A stretch of 64,000 bases of DNA from Paenibacillus anaericanus. Lineage in GTDB: Bacteria; Bacillota; Bacilli; Paenibacillales; Paenibacillaceae. The stretch lies in assembly GCF_003994475.1 (NCBI RefSeq), contig NZ_RZNY01000009.1, positions 1-64,000 of the forward strand, written 5' to 3'. The notes under the pieces were generated by a model, which did no database searches, was not told the DNA's origin, and was given only the letters and a program-made list of their open reading frames with translations. Numbering within the stretch: position 1 is the stretch's first letter; every line of letters begins with the position of its first letter. Of the stretch, positions 58,542-64,000 are shown one piece after another. Both the position numbers and the translations under genes were made by a program.

Positions 58542-60152
58542 ATGCAAATGATCATAGTAGACGATGAAGCTCACTGGGTAGACAACTTATCTATGAACAA
58601 ACCCTGGCATACGCTCGGAATCGAACACGTGCATAAAGCTTATTCAGCTCATGAAGCACTGCAGATTATTGATACGCATCCTATCGATATTGTGATATCA
58701 GATATTCTAATGCCTGAAATGACGGGCATAGAGTTGATAGAGCGAATTAGAATACGCGATAAGAAGATAAAATGTATTATATTATCTGGACACTCAGATT
58801 TTGAATTTGCCAAACAAGCGCTCCAGCATAATGCTGTTGATTATTTACTTAAGCCACCAACGGACAAAGAATTGTTGGATGCAGTCAAGACTGCGATCGA
58901 TCAATTGAACGCGGAATGGGAAACCATAAGTTCATTTGAACGTACCCAATACGCTTTACGGGAGAACCTACCTCTTCTTCGTGGTCAGCTACTCCTTGAA
59001 GCATTACACGGTCAGAGGATGCCTTCCGACGAATGGATCCGAAAACTTGAGAATTACGGATTGCCGTTCGAGCAAGGGGAATGCGCATTACTACTTGTAC
59101 GGATGGAGGAAGAATTCGGCCAATATTTAAGCAATAGGCAACCCTTGATCGAATATGCGATCATCAATATTGCCGAAGAGATTATTGGAGAATTCATGGA
59201 AGTCTGGAGCGTTAAAGAAGAGCATGGGTATCTGGTATTCTTGCTCCAACTAAAAGAAAATAAGGATGACATAGGTGAAGAAACCATTCTTGAAAAGCTT
59301 TCTTCGCAACTGCAGTACAAAGTAAAACAATTCCTGAAAGGATCTCTGTCCATTGTCATTACAGAATGGTTTAACTTCCCAGAGCAATTATCAGATCGCT
59401 TCAGACAGGCTACCACTTATTTCCGACAAATTGTAGGAGACGAACGAGAATTTGTTATGCGGGTAAGTGATTTAGAACAGAACACTGCGCAAAGACCTTT
59501 GAGCTCCCTGTATGTCCCTCCTACCTTGGTTAATCTACTTGAGGCTGGACGTTGGGATGAAGCGAATCAAAAGCTGAAGGCTATATTCGCAGAACTAGAT
59601 GATCAATGGTCTGAATCCTGGGAACATTGTATGGAGGCAGGATGCTTAATCTCTGCTTCATTCACTCATCTTGCACACCGAAATGGTCATACTTTGGTTA
59701 AATTGCTTGGTAATGAAATAGAACCTTTACAGAGTGGAGAAGCCTTTACCTCTATCAGTAAACTCAGAAAGTGGTCTCTCGGTGCACTTGATAAACTGAA
59801 AGAGGGGACCTCTGATGAGATCAAAGATATACGTACTCAGTATGTGAAGAAAGTCCAAGAATTCACAGATAAAAATTTACATCTTGATGTTTCATTACGG
59901 GCACTAGCAGACCATGTAAATTTACACCCGACACATTTATCCAAAATTTATAAGCTTGAAACGGGTGAAGGAATTAGCGATTATGTGTTCCATCTACGGA
60001 TGGAGCGTGCTTGTTATAAGCTCAAATCCACCAACAAAAAGGTTTATGAAATCAGCATGGAGATTGGATATACGGATCCTGCATACTTTATTAAAGTGTT
60101 CAAGCGTCAGTATGGAGTAACCCCTCAGGAATATAGGGACGGAAATAAATAG
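58542..60152 (+). CDS. Response regulator with AraC-type output, YesN type
   Basis: Protein of 536 residues. The receiver domain has acidic pocket MIIVDDEAHW, phospho-Asp in IVISDILMPEMTGIELIERI and Lys in LLKPPTDKELL. A long middle region of about 300 residues follows, then two helix-turn-helix units at the C-terminus (VSLRALADHVNLHPTHLSKI, KVYEISMEIGYTDPAYFIKV) ending KRQYGVTPQEYR. Expected to activate the binding-protein gene downstream and/or the divergent permease operon. Confidence 0.95.
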   Translation: MQMIIVDDEAHWVDNLSMNKPWHTLGIEHVHKAYSAHEALQIIDTHPIDIVISDILMPEMTGIELIERIRIRDKKIKCIILSGHSDFEFAKQALQHNAVDYLLKPPTDKELLDAVKTAIDQLNAEWETISSFERTQYALRENLPLLRGQLLLEALHGQRMPSDEWIRKLENYGLPFEQGECALLLVRMEEEFGQYLSNRQPLIEYAIINIAEEIIGEFMEVWSVKEEHGYLVFLLQLKENKDDIGEETILEKLSSQLQYKVKQFLKGSLSIVITEWFNFPEQLSDRFRQATTYFRQIVGDEREFVMRVSDLEQNTAQRPLSSLYVPPTLVNLLEAGRWDEANQKLKAIFAELDDQWSESWEHCMEAGCLISASFTHLAHRNGHTLVKLLGNEIEPLQSGEAFTSISKLRKWSLGALDKLKEGTSDEIKDIRTQYVKKVQEFTDKNLHLDVSLRALADHVNLHPTHLSKIYKLETGEGISDYVFHLRMERACYKLKSTNKKVYEISMEIGYTDPAYFIKVFKRQYGVTPQEYRDGNK

Positions 60153-60257
60153 CATGACAGAGTACTATGAAAACTAACAATCTCATATAGATCCCCTCCC
60201 CATTAGGTTGATAAAGTAACACTTGTAAGGATCATACACAGTAGGGGGAATTGAAAA

Positions 60258-61937
60258 ATGGGTAGATTCAAAAAATCATTGATGTTGCTCGTGATCATAG
60301 CACTCGTTACAATCACAGCCTGTAACGGTAAGTCCGGTGAGAATGTAGAGAAAGATAATACCGCATCAAATGGCGTAAGTGGATCTGAAGCAGATGCTGC
60401 TTTTGCCAAAGGTAAATATGAGCCAGCCATCGAAATCAGCACCGTAATGATGCCAAGAGAGTACACACAAGGTGACACTAAAGAAAATAATATCCACGAT
60501 CGTTGGATGTTGGAGACTTTAGGTATCAAGCATAAAGATACTTGGTACCCGGCTAGCGACGATCAATATAGACAAAAGCTTCAACTTGCTATTGCATCAG
60601 GTGAAAAAATGCCTGATTTCGTAACTGTACCAACGAATGCGGTATTAACCAACCAACTTATTGATTCCGGTCAATTTATAGCAATCGATGAGTTATTTGA
60701 TAAATATGCCAACCAAATTCTAAAGGACCATGTAACAGCGAATCCAGAAGTATGGTATCCCTTCACGAGAGACGGCAAGAAATACAACTTACCGATCCTT
60801 GAATATACCGATAACGATGATACACTACTATGGTTACGTGAAGATTGGATGGAGAAACTGAATCTTCAGGCTCCTAAAACTATTGCCGATCTAGAAAATA
60901 TCATGGACAAATTCAAGAATGAAAATCCTGATGGATTAGCTCCAAAGGACGTTTTCCCACTTGCAATTTCTTTGAAAAATAATACCAATACTTGGATGGG
61001 TGGTCTGGATTGGTTATTCGGAGCTTATGGTACAATCCAAGAACAATGGAATAAAGATGCCGATGGTAATCTCGAGTATGGTTCGATTAATCCCGGAGCA
61101 AAACAAGCGCTTGCTAAACTGCAAGAATGGATGGATAAAGGTTATATTCATGCAGACTCCGCTTTGTGGGATGAAGGTAAATCAGCGGAAAGCTGGACGA
61201 AGGGCGCTGCAGGTATTCTACCAGGTGCAAACTGGGTTCCAGATTGGCCAGCTCCAGATTTATTGAAGAACGTACCAGGATCTAAGTATAAAGCTTATCC
61301 CGTTCCTGCAGGTCCAGATGGACTCATCGGAACAAAATGGCAGAACTCAGGTGTAAACGCCAGTATCATGATTAATAAGGATGCTGAGCATCCTGAAGCT
61401 ATCTTCCTGTATTACAACTATCTGCTAGATAATTTGGCTAACCCACCTGTAGGCGGCGAATTTGAATTCGGATTTGCTCAAGGATATGATTGGGATATGA
61501 TTGATGGTCAACCAACTAGCGATAAAGATAAAATTAAAGGATTTTTCGATAAATTCCCTTACTTAACTGGCCCAGCTCGGATACCAAATCTTTATATGAA
61601 GACACTGGTTAAGCTTGCGGACGGGGAAGAACCGGTAACACCTTATGAAAAGCAAATGGCACAGTTCCGTAAACCAGAAAACTGGTATGCTGGAAAAGTA
61701 GTCATGTCACAACTAGACATTCGCAAACAAAATTACTTCACTGGCGCTGCGACGTCAACGATGATTTCGAAATGGAACCTTCTTCGCCAATCTGAGATGG
61801 AGACATTCAACAAAATCATATACGGCCAACTGCCGGTAGATGCTTTTGATCAATTTGTCACCAACTGGAACTCCAATGGTGGCGAGCAAATCACAAAGGA
61901 AGTTAACGAATGGTTCAAGGCTGTATCTGCGAAATAA
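60258..61937 (+). CDS. Sugar-binding lipoprotein of LplABC-type ABC transporter
   Basis: Protein of 559 residues with lipoprotein signal FKKSLMLLVIIALVTITAC (lipobox ITAC, residue 22). The mature protein is of the long LplA/YtcQ class: NIHDRWMLETLGIKHKDTWY, MPDFVTVPTNAVLTNQLIDS, TLLWLREDWMEKLNL. GTAGGGGGA precedes the ATG. Follows the two-component system by 105 bases and probably supplies the LplB/LplC-type permeases encoded divergently at 54749-56587. Confidence 0.94.
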   Translation: MGRFKKSLMLLVIIALVTITACNGKSGENVEKDNTASNGVSGSEADAAFAKGKYEPAIEISTVMMPREYTQGDTKENNIHDRWMLETLGIKHKDTWYPASDDQYRQKLQLAIASGEKMPDFVTVPTNAVLTNQLIDSGQFIAIDELFDKYANQILKDHVTANPEVWYPFTRDGKKYNLPILEYTDNDDTLLWLREDWMEKLNLQAPKTIADLENIMDKFKNENPDGLAPKDVFPLAISLKNNTNTWMGGLDWLFGAYGTIQEQWNKDADGNLEYGSINPGAKQALAKLQEWMDKGYIHADSALWDEGKSAESWTKGAAGILPGANWVPDWPAPDLLKNVPGSKYKAYPVPAGPDGLIGTKWQNSGVNASIMINKDAEHPEAIFLYYNYLLDNLANPPVGGEFEFGFAQGYDWDMIDGQPTSDKDKIKGFFDKFPYLTGPARIPNLYMKTLVKLADGEEPVTPYEKQMAQFRKPENWYAGKVVMSQLDIRKQNYFTGAATSTMISKWNLLRQSEMETFNKIIYGQLPVDAFDQFVTNWNSNGGEQITKEVNEWFKAVSAK

Positions 61938-61985
61938 CTATATATAAAACTGAACGGGAAGTAGATCCTTGACTACCGCATAATA

Positions 61986-62026
61986 AAAACAGGGTGTGGA
62001 TCGCAATATGATCCACACCCTGTTTT
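61986..62026. terminator. Bidirectional terminator between binding protein and glnA
   Basis: Perfect 16-base pairing: AAACAGGGTGTGGATC within 61986-62002 against GATCCACACCCTGTTT within 62010-62026, loop GCAATAT, with A-run and T-run flanks. Confidence 0.93.
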
Positions 62027-62044
62027 GTATGCATACTATTAATC

Positions 62045-63469
62045 TTACAAGTCGTAATAAAGTCCAAATTCATAAGGATGAACACGAATCGCAACCGATC
62101 TTGCCTCAGCGCGCTTCAGATCAACGAAGTTATCAATGAACTCTTTAGTGAACACGCCGCCTTCAGTCAAGAATTCATAATCAGCCTCAAGAGCATTCAA
62201 TGCTTCATCAAGTGATCCTGGAACGCTACGAATTTCTCCTTTTTCTGCATCGGATAGTTCATAAATATTTTTATCAAAAGGTCCATAACCTTCTTTTGTG
62301 GGATCAATCTTACGTTTGATTCCGTCCAAACCTGCCATCAGCATAGCTGAGAACGCTAGGTAAGGATTTGCCGTAGAATCCGGTGTACGGAACTCGATCC
62401 GACATCCCTTAGGTGTAACTGCTGCAACCGGAATACGGACAGCTGCAGAACGATTACCTTTAGAATAAACCAAGTTTACTGGTGCTTCGTATCCAGGTAC
62501 CAGACGCTTGAACGAATTCGTACTAGGATTCGTGAACGCGATTAATGCTGGTGCATGGTACAAAATACCACCAATATAATGTAGAGCCATTTCACTCAAA
62601 TTCGCATAAGCGCCTTTTTCGTAGAACAACGGAGTGTCACCATTAAAGATCGATTGGTGAACATGCATCCCGCTACCATTGTCGCCAAATAACGGTTTTG
62701 GCATGAACGTCGCCGTTTTACCATATTGAGCAGCTGTATTGTGTACAATATACTTATAGATCATCAAATTATCAGCCGTTTTAGTCAGTGTATCAAATCG
62801 GAAATTGATCTCTGCTTGACCAGCAGTAGCAACTTCATGATGATGACGTTCAACTCGAATCCCCGCTTCTTCTAACAAACGGCACATTTCACTACGTATA
62901 TCCTGTTGTTTATCCATCGGAGCTACCGGAACATAGCCACCTTTGACAGGAATTTTGAAGCCCGAGTTTCCACCTTCTTCACTCCGTCCCGTATTCCAAT
63001 TCGCTTCTTCAGAATCTACCGAATAATACGTTTTGTTCATTCCACTCTCATAACGTACATCGTCAAAAATAAAGAACTCTGATTCAGGAGCAAAAAATGC
63101 TGCTGTTCCAATTCCGCTTTCTTTCAAGTACTCTTCAGCCCGAACCGCGATACTACGTGGATCTCTTTCATAACGCTCACCATCTGGCGTGAAAATGTCA
63201 CAAAATACATTTAGCGTCTTGTGAGCCGTGAAAGGATCCACATATATTGAGCCATGATCCGGCATCATTACCATGTCAGATTCTTCAATACCACGGAATC
63301 CCGGAATAGATGATCCATCAAATGCAACACCATTTACGAAAGTATCTTCGTCAACCTCTTTTGCAGGCAAAGTGATGTGATGCGCACGGCCAGATAAATC
63401 TGCAAAACGGAAATCCACCCATTCGATTTGTTTCTCTTTAATTGTTTTCAAAACTAGCTCTGCTGACAT
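62045..63469 (-). CDS. glnA: Type I glutamine synthetase, longer E. coli-like (GSI-beta) form
   Basis: Protein of 474 residues, about 30 longer than the GlnA of Bacillus (GSI-alpha). Catalytic motifs: GVAFDGSSIPGFRGIEESDM, FFAPESEFFIFD, GDNGSGMHVHQSIF, NPSTNSFKRLVPGYEAP. The insert region and NIYELSDAEKGEIRSVPGSL keep a Tyr at the position adenylylated in E. coli (NLYDLPP). Converts glutamate and ammonia to glutamine. GGAGGAAATC precedes the ATG. No glnR gene is adjacent, unlike the classical glnRA operon. Two GlnR/TnrA boxes lie upstream. Confidence 0.94.
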   Translation of the reverse strand: MSAELVLKTIKEKQIEWVDFRFADLSGRAHHITLPAKEVDEDTFVNGVAFDGSSIPGFRGIEESDMVMMPDHGSIYVDPFTAHKTLNVFCDIFTPDGERYERDPRSIAVRAEEYLKESGIGTAAFFAPESEFFIFDDVRYESGMNKTYYSVDSEEANWNTGRSEEGGNSGFKIPVKGGYVPVAPMDKQQDIRSEMCRLLEEAGIRVERHHHEVATAGQAEINFRFDTLTKTADNLMIYKYIVHNTAAQYGKTATFMPKPLFGDNGSGMHVHQSIFNGDTPLFYEKGAYANLSEMALHYIGGILYHAPALIAFTNPSTNSFKRLVPGYEAPVNLVYSKGNRSAAVRIPVAAVTPKGCRIEFRTPDSTANPYLAFSAMLMAGLDGIKRKIDPTKEGYGPFDKNIYELSDAEKGEIRSVPGSLDEALNALEADYEFLTEGGVFTKEFIDNFVDLKRAEARSVAIRVHPYEFGLYYDL

Positions 63470-63545
63470 ATGATTTCCTCCCCAATCACGAACATTAAAT
63501 CAAAAAATTGATGTTAACGTTCATCCTTTTCATCATTATGTCGTC

Positions 63546-63574
63546 ATTATAAAACCAGAATTTTCTGTCGTCAA
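63546..63574 (-). promoter_or_regulatory. Sigma-A promoter of glnA
   Basis: On the minus strand, TTGACG (63569-63574), 17-base spacer, TATAAT (63546-63551). Near-consensus. It leaves a leader of about 70 bases before the ATG. It lies in the 357-base gap 63470-63826, whose remainder up to the aro gene shows only AT-rich sequence and a 31-codon frame without a proper start. Confidence 0.8.
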
Positions 63575-63580
63575 TACTCA

Positions 63581-63619
63581 TGTCAGGTATTTTTGTGCTC
63601 AATGTGAGGTATTATAACA
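63581..63619. promoter_or_regulatory. Two GlnR/TnrA-type boxes upstream of the glnA promoter
   Basis: TGTGAGGTATTATAACA (63603-63619) matches TGTNA-N7-TNACA perfectly. TGTCAGGTATTTTTGTG (63581-63597) matches the left half fully and the right half partly. They are 22 bases apart, two helical turns, and both are upstream of the -35 element, an arrangement that could serve activation or repression. Confidence 0.72.
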
Positions 63620-63826
63620 TTCAGTACAAACTTGTCGACAAATAGTATAAAAGACCTTAATCTATTAAATTTAAGGCACTTTTACGGAGGCAATAAACCA
63701 TCGGAAAAAGTCGATTTTGTACAAACAAAAAACATTACAAAAATAGGCTATCTCCCAAGTTATATGGATCCACTCGAGAAACAACCTATCTATAATTTTG
63801 TTAACTAAATATAGTCATTCTATTGT

Positions 63827-64000
63827 TTAGAGCATGATTGGTGACTTCGGTGTATCAAAGCTTTTGCCAACAAGTGGTGCTAGCTTCTCCAAATCACGAA
63901 GTAGATCAGCAAACTGATCCGGGAATAATGATTGCACGCCGTCTCCAGTCATAGAATTATCTGGATCTGTATGCATTTCAATGATAAGGCCATCTGCTCC
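63827..64000 (-). CDS. aroF: DAHP synthase, C-terminal end (5' part outside window)
   Basis: The last 57 codons of a gene entering from the right edge: GADGLIIEMHTDPDNSMTGD, GVQSLFPDQFADLLRDLEK and a final KSPIML. The GADGLI.E.H motif followed by the dose of Asp/Pro and GxQSL is typical of the KDO8P/DAHP synthase class I-beta fold, as in the bifunctional chorismate mutase/DAHP synthase of Bacillales. It makes the first intermediate of the shikimate pathway. Whether a chorismate mutase domain is fused cannot be seen. Confidence 0.85.
   Translation of the reverse strand, partial: GADGLIIEMHTDPDNSMTGDGVQSLFPDQFADLLRDLEKLAPLVGKSFDTPKSPIML

Noticed and set aside
61938-62044. Possible small RNA from the strong hairpin near 62 kb
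   Set aside because: The stem is placed exactly as a shared terminator for two converging genes, and no promoter is seen for an independent RNA.
63690-63790. 31-codon plus-strand frame after GGAGGCAATAAACC in the glnA-aro gap
   Set aside because: The codon at the right distance is ATC, not a normal start, and the product has no recognisable pattern. It is probably chance.

Overview
The window looks like a chromosomal segment of a Paenibacillus-type, endospore-forming member of the Bacillales. The reasons are a cotJABC spore-coat operon, a Spo0E-type phosphatase, the PrkA/YhbH/SpoVR trio, a Gram-positive sufCDSUB operon, strong AGGAGG ribosome binding sites with frequent TTG/GTG starts, and several carbohydrate ABC importers without their own ATPase gene. 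Base composition is moderate to low in GC, apart from a short GC-rich patch near 33.65-34.15 kb. No tRNA, rRNA, CRISPR array or intact insertion sequence was seen. One short MITE-like element is present.

Layout. 1-10 kb: cotJABC, an AraC regulator with a transglutaminase-like protein, a CNNM-type CBS membrane protein, a YfkAB radical-SAM protein, two HD-GYP proteins (one degenerate) flanking a YunD-type phosphoesterase and moaD/moaE, and a small Spo0E-like gene. 10-17.5 kb: sufCDSUB behind a promoter that carries Fur-like sites, then dps and mtnK. 17.8-20.4 kb: small hypothetical and membrane proteins and a DegV protein. 20.4-26.8 kb: a tight five-gene minus-strand operon (medium-chain dehydrogenase, GH13 protein, solute-binding protein without a signal peptide, RibD-C/DHFR-like reductase, MATE exporter). 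I cannot match it to a described pathway. 27-33 kb: yhbH-spoVR, an aldo/keto reductase, prkA. 33-39.5 kb: a DUF2161 protein, an aminotransferase-fold protein lacking the PLP lysine, the MITE-like element, a phosphodiester-glycosidase-like protein, an AbrB-like regulator, trmL and serC.

39.7-62 kb is a beta-glucan oligosaccharide region. A MalEFG-type importer feeds a GH94 phosphorylase of about 908 residues. A LacI regulator follows, and then a GH3 beta-glucosidase with a 1114-residue GH94 protein resembling 1,2-beta-oligoglucan phosphorylase. Beyond them lie an esterase, two LplB/LplC-type permeases, a YesM/YesN-type two-component system and a second binding protein. Related CGAAA...TTTCG palindromes sit in front of both GH94 operons and of lacI itself, which suggests one LacI-family regulon. 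The logic is import, phosphorolysis to glucose-1-phosphate, and beta-glucosidase clean-up. 62-64 kb: a glutamine synthetase of the longer E. coli-like (GSI-beta) form with two GlnR/TnrA-type boxes, and the 3' end of a DAHP synthase gene.

Where a ribosome binding site argued for a start other than the first in-frame codon, the start was moved; this is stated in the entry.
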